DNA from: Alphaproteobacteria bacterium
GTDB taxonomy: Bacteria > Pseudomonadota > Alphaproteobacteria > Sphingomonadales > Sphingomonadaceae
Direction: 5' to 3'
Assembly (NCBI GenBank): GCA_018830415.1
Contig: JAHJSJ010000250.1
Span: forward strand, 1 to 19,302
Length of the DNA: 19,302 bases
Shown: positions 1 through 7,071 of the stretch, piece after piece
Layout of the letters: each line of letters opens with the position of its first letter
Numbering within the stretch: position 1 is the first letter of the stretch
The notes under the pieces: generated by a model
Database searches by the model: none
Seen by the model: only the letters and a program-made list of their open reading frames with translations
Told to the model about the DNA's origin: nothing
Made by a program: the position numbers and the translations under genes

Positions 1-1
1 C

Positions 2-2215
2 AAGGCGTTCGGGTTGAAGGGGCAGGAAAAGATCAAGCTCAAGGCTCTGCTCAAGGACATGGCCGAGGACGGGTTGATCGACGGCAAGAAGACCGCCTTT
101 CACCGCATGGGCGGGGTGCCCAAGGTCACGACGCTGAAAATCGTCGATGTGGACGACGGCGAACTGATCGCCGAGCCGGACAATTGGGATCCTGAGGCTC
201 CCGGCAAGCCGCCGCGCCTCACCATCCGCGAACCGCGCCCGCGCCCCGGTGTGAAGCGGCCTCCGGCGCTCAAGCGCGGCGACCGTATCCTCGCCCGAAC
301 CGAGGAAACGGATCGTGGCTGGATCGCGCATCCCATGAAAAAACTGCCCTCTCGTACCGAGGGGCTGATGGGCGTGGTCGAGAAAGACAAGACCGGCAAG
401 GCGTGGCTCGCACCGGTCGATAAACGCGTGCGCCAGTCCACTCCGATTGCCGATTTGGGTGAGGCCGAAGAAGGCCAGTTGGTGATCGCCGAACGGGTTG
501 GCCGTTCTGACCGCGCGGGCGTGAAGGTGATCGAAGTGGTGGGCGATCCGCTTGCGCCCAAAAGCTTCAGCCTGATCGCCATTGCCAAGCACGGCATCCC
601 GAACGTCTTCCCCGATGATGCACTGGAAGAAGCGCCGCGTGCAGCGAAGATCAAACTTTCAGAAAAGGCGCGTGAAGACCTGCGGCACCTGCCCATCGTC
701 GCGATCGACCCCGCCGACGCGCGCGACCATGATGATGCGATCTGGGCCGAACCGGATGGGCAGGGCGGGTTCAATGCGCTCGTCGCCATCGCCGATGTCA
801 GCTTTTACGTCCGCCCTGGTTCTGCGCTTGACCGCGAAGCGCGAAAGCGCGGCAACTCGGTTTATTTCCCCGACCGGGTGGTGCCGATGCTGCCCGAATT
901 GCTGTCAACCGACGTGTGTTCACTGAAAGAAGGTGAAGACCGCGCGGCGATGGTCTGCCACCTGCACATCAGCGGTGAAGGTAAGGTTACAAGCTTTCGC
1001 TTTACCCGCGCGCTGATACGGATTGCGCACAATATCGCTTACGAAGACGCGCAGAAGGCGATTGATAGCGGCAATCCGCCCGCATATCTCGCGCATCTGT
1101 GGGACGCATGGAAAGCGCTGGCCGCCGCGCGCCATGCCCGCGATCCGCTTGAACTCGAATTGCCCGAACGGCGCGTGGTGCTGAACGAAAAGGGTCAGAT
1201 CGCCGAAATCGCGATCCGCGAACGGCTCGACGCGCACCGCGTGGTTGAGGATTTCATGATCGCCGCCAATGTCGCCGCGGCCAAGGCGCTGGAGGCCAAG
1301 ACCGCCCCCGTGGTTTACCGCGTCCACGAACCGCCGAGCCGCGAAAAGTTGATTTCCCTGCGCGATTACCTCGCCACGATGGGCAAGAAACTGGCGCTGG
1401 GGCAAGTGGTGACGCCGGGACTGTTCAACCGGATGCTCAAGGACGTCACCGACGAGGCGGAAAAGGCGCTGGTGATGGAGGCGGTGCTGCGCAGCCAGAC
1501 GCAGGCCTATTACGGCCCCGCCAATGCCGGGCATTTCGGCCTTGCGCTTGGATCATACGCCCATTTCACCTCGCCAATCCGCCGCTATGCCGATCTGCTG
1601 GTGCACCGCGCCTTGGTGGAGGCATACAAGCTCGAACAACCCGCCCAAAAAAGTTCTGGGTCGGGTTCGCTGCCGCCGACATCCGGCCTGTCAGACCGTG
1701 ACCGTGCCAGCCTGCAACAGGTGTCTGACGCGATCAGCCAGACCGAACGTCGCGCGATGGAGGCCGAGCGCGATACCATCGATCGCTATGTCGCGGCATG
1801 GCTATCAGCACGGGTGGGTGAGGTGTTCGACACCCGCATCACCGGTGTCCAATCGTTCGGGTTCTTTGCCACCATCGTCGGGCTGGGCGGCGATGGGCTG
1901 GTGCCGATTTCAACGCTGGGCGGCGAATATTTCCGCCACGACGAAGCGGCGCAGGCGCTGATCGGGACGGATTCGGGCAAGACCTATGCCTCGGGCGATC
2001 GGGTCAAGCTGAAGCTGGCCGAAGCCAATGCGCTCACCGGCGCGCTCAAATTCGTGCCGGTGGACGGTGACGGCAACGCTATCGAACCGCGCGGAACCCG
2101 CTCGGCTGAAAGGCGGCGCGGCGCTGGCGGGCCGCCGAGGAAAGAAGGCAATCATACCGTTGGTCAGCGCGGTCGCCCGGGAAATATTCGCCATCAGGGG
2201 CGAAAGCGAAAATAG
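2..2215 (+). CDS. rnr: Ribonuclease R, 5'-truncated by the window edge
   Basis: This is a processive 3'-to-5' exoribonuclease of the RNB (RNase II/R) family, which degrades structured RNA and takes part in RNA quality control. The frame is open from base 2, so the true start lies upstream. What remains begins inside the N-terminal winged-helix region (AFGLKGQEKIKLKALL), so I estimate a few tens of residues are missing. Cold-shock/OB segments follow (around nt 340-600). The RNB catalytic core carries the metal-binding signature AIDPADARDHDDAIW near nt 700-750 and the HFTSPIRRYADLLVHRAL motif near nt 1562-1618. An S1 domain begins near nt 1815 (GVQSFGFFATIVGLGGDGLV), and the tail is basic, as is usual for RNase R. 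A Ser/Gly/Pro-rich linker (SSGSGSLPPTSG) sits just after the HFTSPIRRYAD block. The next gene starts 63 bp downstream. Confidence 0.96.
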   Translation, partial: KAFGLKGQEKIKLKALLKDMAEDGLIDGKKTAFHRMGGVPKVTTLKIVDVDDGELIAEPDNWDPEAPGKPPRLTIREPRPRPGVKRPPALKRGDRILARTEETDRGWIAHPMKKLPSRTEGLMGVVEKDKTGKAWLAPVDKRVRQSTPIADLGEAEEGQLVIAERVGRSDRAGVKVIEVVGDPLAPKSFSLIAIAKHGIPNVFPDDALEEAPRAAKIKLSEKAREDLRHLPIVAIDPADARDHDDAIWAEPDGQGGFNALVAIADVSFYVRPGSALDREARKRGNSVYFPDRVVPMLPELLSTDVCSLKEGEDRAAMVCHLHISGEGKVTSFRFTRALIRIAHNIAYEDAQKAIDSGNPPAYLAHLWDAWKALAAARHARDPLELELPERRVVLNEKGQIAEIAIRERLDAHRVVEDFMIAANVAAAKALEAKTAPVVYRVHEPPSREKLISLRDYLATMGKKLALGQVVTPGLFNRMLKDVTDEAEKALVMEAVLRSQTQAYYGPANAGHFGLALGSYAHFTSPIRRYADLLVHRALVEAYKLEQPAQKSSGSGSLPPTSGLSDRDRASLQQVSDAISQTERRAMEAERDTIDRYVAAWLSARVGEVFDTRITGVQSFGFFATIVGLGGDGLVPISTLGGEYFRHDEAAQALIGTDSGKTYASGDRVKLKLAEANALTGALKFVPVDGDGNAIEPRGTRSAERRRGAGGPPRKEGNHTVGQRGRPGNIRHQGRKRK

Positions 2216-2217
2216 CC

Positions 2218-2232
2218 TGCCAGGGGCTGGCA
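2218..2232. other. Short perfect hairpin just after the rnr stop codon
   Basis: TGCCAG-GGG-CTGGCA forms a perfect 6-bp stem with a 3-nt loop, starting 2 bp after the rnr stop. No run of T follows on either strand, so it does not qualify as a classical intrinsic terminator. It could protect the rnr mRNA 3' end or be chance. Confidence 0.35.
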
Positions 2233-2237
2233 ATCCG

Positions 2238-2258
2238 CGCACATCGTTCGCACATCGT
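2238..2258. repeat. Tandem 10-bp direct repeat with 11-bp period upstream of the peroxiredoxin-like gene
   Basis: CGCACATCGT occurs at 2238-2247 and again at 2249-2258, separated by one base, giving an 11-bp period, roughly one helical turn. It ends about 20 bp before the start codon of the peroxiredoxin-like gene. Such phasing suits an operator read from one DNA face, but no regulator is identified and the length is short. Confidence 0.4.
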
Positions 2259-2278
2259 AACGGTAAAGGAGAAACATC

Positions 2279-2794
2279 ATGATCAAGCCAGGCGACAGCG
2301 TACCCGCGCTCAAACTTCCCCTGACTAATGGCGAGCATTTCGACCTCGCCCAGCATGGCGGCAAAAACTTCACGCTCGTGCTGTTTTATCGCGGCAAGCA
2401 TTGCCCGGTATGCCGGATGCAGCTCAAGGATCTTGCCGGCAAGCAGGATGAATTCAGCCAGCGCGGCGTGAATGTGGTTGCGGTGTCAATGGACGCCGAA
2501 GACCGCGCGATGGACGTCGCCGCCAAATGGGACACCGGCAATGTGCCGCTGGCCTATGGGATGAGTGAGGAAACCGCGCGCCAATGGGGGCTTTATATCT
2601 CATCCGCGCTGGACGGCAGCGATGAACCGGCTGTCTTTTCCGAACCGGGGCTGTTCCTCGTCCGCCCGGACGGCACGTTGTATTTTGCGAGCGTTCAGAA
2701 CACGCCGTTCACGCGCCCACCGCTGGGCGAATTGTTGCAGGGCATCGATTATGCTCTGAACAAAGGCTATCCCGTGCGCGGTCTGCTGACCTGA
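2279..2794 (+). CDS. Peroxiredoxin-like (AhpC/TSA, thioredoxin-fold) protein
   Basis: This 171-residue protein has the thioredoxin fold of the AhpC/TSA superfamily and probably reduces peroxides or disulfides in the cytoplasm; no signal peptide is visible. The redox site is in FYRGKHCPVCRMQL, with C42 and C45. This matches the YRGxxCPxC form of peroxiredoxin-like proteins rather than the classical PxxxTxxC site of 2-Cys peroxiredoxins, so a CxxC redox pair is likely. Later segments VNVVAVSMDAED and GLFLVRPDGTLYF fit the fold. The ATG is preceded by a good ribosome-binding site (AAAGGAG, about 6 bp spacing). It lies 63 bp after rnr and may be read with it, but the intervening hairpin and tandem repeat leave room for its own control. 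The exact substrate is unknown. It converges on the universal stress gene with 27 bp between stops. Confidence 0.85.
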   Translation: MIKPGDSVPALKLPLTNGEHFDLAQHGGKNFTLVLFYRGKHCPVCRMQLKDLAGKQDEFSQRGVNVVAVSMDAEDRAMDVAAKWDTGNVPLAYGMSEETARQWGLYISSALDGSDEPAVFSEPGLFLVRPDGTLYFASVQNTPFTRPPLGELLQGIDYALNKGYPVRGLLT

Positions 2795-2821
2795 CAACCG
2801 GCAAGCGCGCGCGGAGCGAAT

Positions 2822-3274
2822 TCATGCCTCGTGCGCGCTGGCCTGCTCGTCATAATCGCCGGGGATGATATAGAGCGGGCAAGGCAGGCTGCCGACAGCG
2901 GCAGAAAAATGCGCGACCAATGGCCCCGGCGCCGCGTCCTTGGCCGCGCCCAGCACCAATGCGGCGACTTCGGGATGTTCGGCCAGAAATTCGCTGACGA
3001 TCTTCTGCCCGTTGCCGATCTTGACCGAGATGGTCGGCATGATCCCGCTTTCAGCGAGCAGGTTGCCCGCGACCCCGTGGGCGAGCATTTCGGCCCGATC
3101 ACGCGCCTCAGCCTCGATCGTGGCCTGCACTGCGCCGAATGCGCTGAAATTCTGCTGGGGCACCAATGCCAGTAGGTGCACCGCACCGCCCACCGCGGCG
3201 GCCCGGCGCGCGGCATAGCGCAAGGCGGACAATGCCTCTTCGCTCTCGTCGATGATGACCAGAAATGTGCGCAT
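2822..3274 (-). CDS. Universal stress protein (UspA family), single domain
   Basis: This is a 150-residue Usp-domain protein. The chosen start is the ATG at 3274-3272, giving MRTFLVIIDESEEALSALRY, the usual first beta strand and helix of the family. An upstream in-frame start would add 20 residues without family character. The C-terminal strand SLPCPLYIIPGDYD is typical. The nucleotide-binding motif (GxxGx9GS/T) is degenerate: the segment reads GAAKDAAPGPLVAHFSAAVG, with Lys where the second Gly is expected, so ATP binding is uncertain. Usp proteins are usually linked to stress and growth arrest; no specific partner is shown here. A possible minus-strand promoter is TTGCCA (3325-3320), 17 bp, GATAGC (3302-3297), which is weak evidence. 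It is divergent from pdhC. Confidence 0.88.
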   Translation of the reverse strand: MRTFLVIIDESEEALSALRYAARRAAAVGGAVHLLALVPQQNFSAFGAVQATIEAEARDRAEMLAHGVAGNLLAESGIMPTISVKIGNGQKIVSEFLAEHPEVAALVLGAAKDAAPGPLVAHFSAAVGSLPCPLYIIPGDYDEQASAHEA

Positions 3275-3407
3275 AATCGTGCCCCGTGCCCTTACGGCTA
3301 TCAATGCATTCGTATGGTTTGGCAAGTCCCCCAATCTGGCCTTGCCCCTCGCCTCCGAATTGGCCAGAGAATACGACGGGATACGTTTTCGGGAGTTTCA
3401 GCGGATC
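3275..3407. promoter_or_regulatory. Divergent intergenic region between the Usp gene and pdhC
   Basis: These 133 bp separate two divergent start codons, so they should hold the promoters of both the stress protein and the pdhC-lpdA cluster. I see a weak sigma70-like pair for the leftward gene (3297-3325) and a GGGAG at 3391-3395 that may be the pdhC ribosome-binding site, with rather long spacing. No clear operator palindrome was found. Confidence 0.35.
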
Positions 3408-4691
3408 ATGGCCTTGGAAATCAAGATGCCGGCTTTGTCGCCAACGATGGAAGAAGGCACGCTCGCGCGGTGGCTGGTGAAGGAGGGGGACACGGTTTCC
3501 TCCGGCGACATCATGGCCGAGATCGAGACCGACAAGGCAACAATGGAGTTCGAAGCGGTCGATGAAGGCGTGATTGCGAAAATCGCAGTGCCCGAAGGCA
3601 GCGAGAATGTGAAAGTGGGCACCGTGATCGCGATCCTCGCCGAAGAGGGCGAAGATGTGAGCGATGCAGCAGGTGCCAAGCCAAGCGCGGCTGCGCCTGC
3701 TTCGGCGACCGCGGCTGAAAAAGAGCAAAAGCCCGCCCCGGCAGCGACACCGTCCCCTTCACCAGTTGCATCTGCCCAGCCCGCTGGCGACCGGATCATC
3801 GCATCGCCGCTGGCAAAGCGGATTGCCCAGCAGAACAATATCGACCTTTCCGGCGTCACGGGCAGCGGGCCCAATGGCCGGATCGTCAAGGCTGATCTTG
3901 AAGGTGCATCGGCGAAAGCACCTGCCGCTTCCGCGCAGCAGGCCGCCGCACCGGCCCCCGCTGCCCCGGCCAAACCTGCCACACTCGGCGGCGATCTTGA
4001 TGCGCCTTACGAAGCGCAAAAGCTCAACAACGTGCGCAAGGTCATCGCGCGCCGCCTGACCGAGGCCAAGCAGACCATCCCGCATATCTACCTCACCGTG
4101 GACGTTCGGCTCGATGCCCTGCTCAAGCTGCGCAGCCAGCTCAACGCTTCGCTGGAGCCGGACGGGGTCAAGCTGTCGGTCAACGATCTGCTGATCAAGG
4201 CGCTCGCCCGCGCGCTGGCGCGGGTGCCGAAGTGCAACGTCAGCTTCCAGGGTGACGAGCTGTTCAGCTACAGCCGTCAGGATATCTCGGTCGCGGTCGC
4301 CGCACCCAGCGGCCTGATCACCCCGATCATCCGCGACGCGGGCCGCAAGGGTCTGGCGCAGATCAGTGCCGAGATGAAGGAACTGGCGGGCAAGGCCAAG
4401 GACGGCAAGCTGCAACCTCATGAATTTCAGGGCGGCACCGCCAGCCTGTCGAACCTCGGCATGTTCGGCACCAAGCAGTTCGATGCGGTCATCAACCCCC
4501 CGCAAGCGATGATCCTCGCCGTCGGCGCGGGCGAGCAGCGGCCGTGGGTGATCGACGGTGAGTTAGGCGTAGCCACCGTAATGAGCGCCACCGGCAGCTT
4601 TGACCATCGCGCCATCGACGGCGCGGACGGGGCGGCGCTGATGCAGGCGTTCCAGCAGCTGTGCGAGAACCCGATGGGGCTGGTGGTGTAG
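3408..4691 (+). CDS. pdhC: Dihydrolipoamide acetyltransferase, E2 of pyruvate dehydrogenase
   Basis: This 427-residue E2 subunit transfers the acetyl group from its lipoyl arm to CoA in the cytoplasmic pyruvate dehydrogenase complex. The start is the ATG giving MALEIKMPALSPTMEEGTLA, the canonical beginning of the lipoyl domain. The frame stays open further upstream, but that part overlaps the divergent stress gene. Domains in order: lipoyl domain (about 1-80) with the lipoylated K43 in ETDKATMEFE; an Ala/Pro linker; the E1/E3-binding domain (about 129-165, ASPLAKRIAQQNNIDLSGVT); a second Ala/Pro linker; and the catalytic domain (about 200-427) with DHRAIDG carrying H400 and D404. MPALSPTMEEG and DHRAIDG distinguish pyruvate-type E2 from most 2-oxoglutarate E2s. 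The E1 genes (pdhA/pdhB) are not in the window. lpdA (E3) lies about 950 bp downstream, separated by two small genes. Confidence 0.95.
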   Translation: MALEIKMPALSPTMEEGTLARWLVKEGDTVSSGDIMAEIETDKATMEFEAVDEGVIAKIAVPEGSENVKVGTVIAILAEEGEDVSDAAGAKPSAAAPASATAAEKEQKPAPAATPSPSPVASAQPAGDRIIASPLAKRIAQQNNIDLSGVTGSGPNGRIVKADLEGASAKAPAASAQQAAAPAPAAPAKPATLGGDLDAPYEAQKLNNVRKVIARRLTEAKQTIPHIYLTVDVRLDALLKLRSQLNASLEPDGVKLSVNDLLIKALARALARVPKCNVSFQGDELFSYSRQDISVAVAAPSGLITPIIRDAGRKGLAQISAEMKELAGKAKDGKLQPHEFQGGTASLSNLGMFGTKQFDAVINPPQAMILAVGAGEQRPWVIDGELGVATVMSATGSFDHRAIDGADGAALMQAFQQLCENPMGLVV

Positions 4692-4692
4692 G

Positions 4693-5175
4693 GTGGGCAT
4701 CAAGGATTTAGCTTCTCGTCTGACCGGCATCTCGACGCCCGCAGGCGGAGCTAGTTGGAAGCCAATCGTCACTGAGAAGGAGGTGGCGATGAAGCTATTC
4801 TCTTACCTCGAAGACCGAAGAGTGCTTTTCGAGCTAGGAGAGGCCGAGACCCCGCACCATGCAATCGATTCCGTTCTCCAGATTAGACAGTTTTTGACTG
4901 ATCTTCTGCAACAGACCACGAATGAAAGCCTCACGATAACCGATAACCTTCGTGCTCTTCGGGCTGGCTGCCGTGAGTTTCTATCTATCTTGGAGAAGCG
5001 GGGGGCGACGCCAGACGATATGCGGTCTCCTGGCCATTGGGCCTCATGGGAGTTTCTTAATGAGCTAGGCAAACTTCGTGCTGGCTTTGGAATCCATATC
5101 GCGGTCATTGCCGATCGCTATGGTGTCTCAATCCCGCGCAATCTCCAAGTCACCCTGCCTCCGGTGGCTGACTAG
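4693..5175 (+). CDS. Uncharacterised 160-aa protein inside the pdh cluster
   Basis: I do not recognise a function. The protein is soluble-looking, with no signal peptide or membrane helix. Conserved-looking segments are RLTGISTPAGGASW near the N terminus and LFSYLEDRRVLFELGEAETP at about 35-54, followed by a helical region. They recall a family of unknown function (possibly DUF6650), from memory only. The GTG start at 4693 lies one base after the pdhC stop, and the stop directly abuts the ATG of the next gene. An in-frame ATG at 4789 has a near-perfect ribosome-binding site (AAGGAGGT at 4777-4784, 5 bp away) and would give 128 residues; the longer start is preferred because it keeps the N-terminal motif. 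GC is about 53% by hand count, clearly below its neighbours, with different codon choice (many CTT, AGA, CTA), which suggests acquisition. Confidence 0.72.
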   Translation: MGIKDLASRLTGISTPAGGASWKPIVTEKEVAMKLFSYLEDRRVLFELGEAETPHHAIDSVLQIRQFLTDLLQQTTNESLTITDNLRALRAGCREFLSILEKRGATPDDMRSPGHWASWEFLNELGKLRAGFGIHIAVIADRYGVSIPRNLQVTLPPVAD

Positions 5176-5565
5176 ATGACTGACCGCACCCCCCAAATTC
5201 GCATCACCGCGATGCCCGCCGACACCAACCCCTATGGCGGGGTGTTCGGCGGGTGGCTGATGGCGCAGATGGCGCTTGGTGCTGGCAGCCTTGCAAGCCG
5301 GTTGGGGCAGGGCAAGGCGGTGGTGGTTTCCGCGACCGACTTCGCCTTTCCGGGCGCGATGGCGGTGGGGGATGAACTCAGCGTCTATTGCGAGCGCGTA
5401 GCCACTGGTGCCACCTCGCTCACCATCGCCGCCGAAGCCGTCGCGCGGGAACGGAACGGCGAGGCGACCACCAAGGTTGCCCAAGGCACCTTCAAATTCG
5501 TATTGCTGGACGAGGATGGCCGCCCGAGAGCGGTGGAATTATCAGACCACACTCGCTCACCCTGA
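5176..5565 (+). CDS. Hotdog-fold acyl-CoA thioesterase-like protein (YciA type), catalytic Asp apparently absent
   Basis: This 129-residue protein resembles YciA-type acyl-CoA hydrolases: MPADTNPYGGVFGGWLMAQM matches the start of the hotdog helix, and VGDELSVYCERV and GTFKFVLLDEDGRPR match later strands. YciA proteins hydrolyse acyl-CoAs to free acid and CoA in the cytoplasm. In YciA the segment after FGGW reads SQMD, with the Asp as catalytic acid; here it reads AQMA, placing A33 at that position, so activity may be altered, lost, or use another residue. The ATG follows the upstream stop directly, implying translational coupling. Its last codons and stop lie inside a palindromic repeat (5553-5616), so the tail DHTRSP may derive partly from the repeat. 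Position between pdhC and lpdA suggests a link to CoA or acetyl-CoA metabolism, by inference only. Confidence 0.85.
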   Translation: MTDRTPQIRITAMPADTNPYGGVFGGWLMAQMALGAGSLASRLGQGKAVVVSATDFAFPGAMAVGDELSVYCERVATGATSLTIAAEAVARERNGEATTKVAQGTFKFVLLDEDGRPRAVELSDHTRSP

Positions 5566-5616
5566 GCCTGTCGAAGGGTGCGTGCCACCATGCTTCGACA
5601 AGCTCAGCATGAGCGA
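5553..5616. repeat. REP-like imperfect palindrome overlapping the end of the thioesterase gene
   Basis: Two 24-nt arms (5553-5576 and 5593-5616) are inverted copies matching at 21 of 24 positions, separated by a 16-nt loop. The cores are CTGAGCCTGTCGAAG and CTTCGACAAGCTCAG. I recall this core as a common dispersed intergenic palindrome in sphingomonads and some other bacteria. The left arm contains the TGA stop of the thioesterase gene. The element ends 27 bp before the lpdA start and could form a strong mRNA hairpin there. No second copy was seen in the window. Confidence 0.75.
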
Positions 5617-5643
5617 GACAGGGATTTTGGACGGGATGGATTA

Positions 5644-7053
5644 ATGGCTAATCAATATGACGTAATCGTGCTCGGCTCCGGCCCCGGCGGCTATGTCGCG
5701 GCGATCCGCTGTGCGCAGCTGGGGCTGAAGACCGCGATCGTGGAGCGCGAGAACCTCGGCGGCATCTGCCTCAACTGGGGCTGCATCCCGACCAAGGCGC
5801 TGCTGCGGTCGGCGGAAATCTTCCACTATATGCAGCACGCGGGCGATTACGGGCTGGTTGCCAAGGGGATCGAGGCTGATCTGGCCGCCATCGTCAAGCG
5901 CAGTCGCGGGGTGGCAAAGCAGCTCAATCAGGGCATCGGCCACCTGATGAAGAAGAACAAGATCACCGTCCACATGGGCGAGGGCACACTGACTGGCCCG
6001 ACCGCGATGACGGTGAAATCGGACAAGGGCGAAGAAACCCTCACCGCGAAGCACATCATCGTCGCCACCGGAGCGCGCGCCCGCGACCTGCCGTTTGCGC
6101 CTGCCGATGGCAAGCGCATCTGGACCTATCGCCACGCCATGACCCCCGCCGAATTGCCCACCAAACTGCTGGTGATCGGTTCCGGCGCGATCGGGATCGA
6201 ATTTGCCAGCTTCTACAATGATATCGGCAGCGAAGTTACCGTCGTGGAAATGCTCGACCGGGTTGTGCCGGTAGAGGACGCGGATGTCTCAACCTTCCTT
6301 GAAAAGTCGCTGAAGAAGCAGGGCATCACCATCATGACCGGCGCTGGCGTGGAGAACGTGAAGGCCACGCCCAAGGGCATCACCGCCACCATCAAGGACA
6401 AGAGCGGCAAGAGCGCGAGCCATGACTTCACCCACGTGATCGTCGCCATCGGGATCGTGCCCAACACCGAAAATATCGGGATCGACGGGTTAGCCGAACT
6501 GGATCGCGGGTTTATCCAGATCGATCCCTATGGCCGCACCAAGACCAAGGGATTGTGGGCGATTGGCGATTGCACGCCGGGGCCGTGGCTGGCGCACAAG
6601 GCCAGCCATGAAGGCGTCACCTGTGCTGAGGCGATTGCGCAGGAGCTGGGCAACACAGGCGTTCACCCGCACCCGCTTGATCGCAACGCCATCCCCGGCT
6701 GCACCTATTGCCACCCGCAAATCGCCAGCGTCGGCCTGACCGAAGCCAAGGCCAAGGAAGCGGGCTACGACATCAAGGTCGGCAACTTCCCCTTCATCGG
6801 CAACGGCAAGGCGATTGCACTGGGTGAGGCGGAAGGTTTCATCAAGACCATCTTCGACGCCAAAACCGGCGAGTTGCTGGGCGCTCACATGATCGGCGCC
6901 GAAGTGACCGAACTGATCCAGGGCTACACCGTCGGCAAGGTGCTCGAAACCACCGAAGCGGAACTGATGCAGACCGTATTCCCGCACCCGACGCTATCCG
7001 AAATGATGCACGAAAGCGTGCTCGGCGCATACGGGCGGGCGCTGCACATATAG
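5644..7053 (+). CDS. lpdA: Dihydrolipoyl dehydrogenase (E3)
   Basis: This 469-residue FAD-dependent disulfide oxidoreductase reoxidises dihydrolipoamide and reduces NAD+ as E3 of pyruvate dehydrogenase and related complexes. The FAD-binding motif is GSGPGG (11-16). The redox-active disulfide C42/C47 lies in GGICLNWGCIPTK. The NAD-binding motif is GSGAIG (179-184), and the second FAD contact is in AIGDCTPGPWLAHKA. The C-terminal dimerisation domain ends with HPTLSE, giving the catalytic pair H448/E453. The chosen start is the ATG giving MANQYDVIVLGSGPGGYVAA; the frame is open upstream, but that part is translated palindromic repeat. Length is normal for the family. The next gene begins 18 bp downstream. 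The palindrome just upstream may affect read-through or translation from the pdhC side. Confidence 0.96.
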   Translation: MANQYDVIVLGSGPGGYVAAIRCAQLGLKTAIVERENLGGICLNWGCIPTKALLRSAEIFHYMQHAGDYGLVAKGIEADLAAIVKRSRGVAKQLNQGIGHLMKKNKITVHMGEGTLTGPTAMTVKSDKGEETLTAKHIIVATGARARDLPFAPADGKRIWTYRHAMTPAELPTKLLVIGSGAIGIEFASFYNDIGSEVTVVEMLDRVVPVEDADVSTFLEKSLKKQGITIMTGAGVENVKATPKGITATIKDKSGKSASHDFTHVIVAIGIVPNTENIGIDGLAELDRGFIQIDPYGRTKTKGLWAIGDCTPGPWLAHKASHEGVTCAEAIAQELGNTGVHPHPLDRNAIPGCTYCHPQIASVGLTEAKAKEAGYDIKVGNFPFIGNGKAIALGEAEGFIKTIFDAKTGELLGAHMIGAEVTELIQGYTVGKVLETTEAELMQTVFPHPTLSEMMHESVLGAYGRALHI

Positions 7054-7071
7054 CGCATTGAGGGGAGGGCG

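Noticed and set aside
920..1534. Minus-strand open frame of 204 codons inside rnr
   Set aside because: It is antisense to the conserved RNB catalytic core; high-GC frame shadow.
3252..3407. N-terminal extension of pdhC by 52 residues
   Set aside because: It would overlap the divergent stress gene, and the lipoyl domain begins exactly at the ATG at 3408.
5578..5643. N-terminal extension of lpdA by 22 residues
   Set aside because: It translates the palindromic repeat; the family start is MANQYDVIVLGSGPGG.
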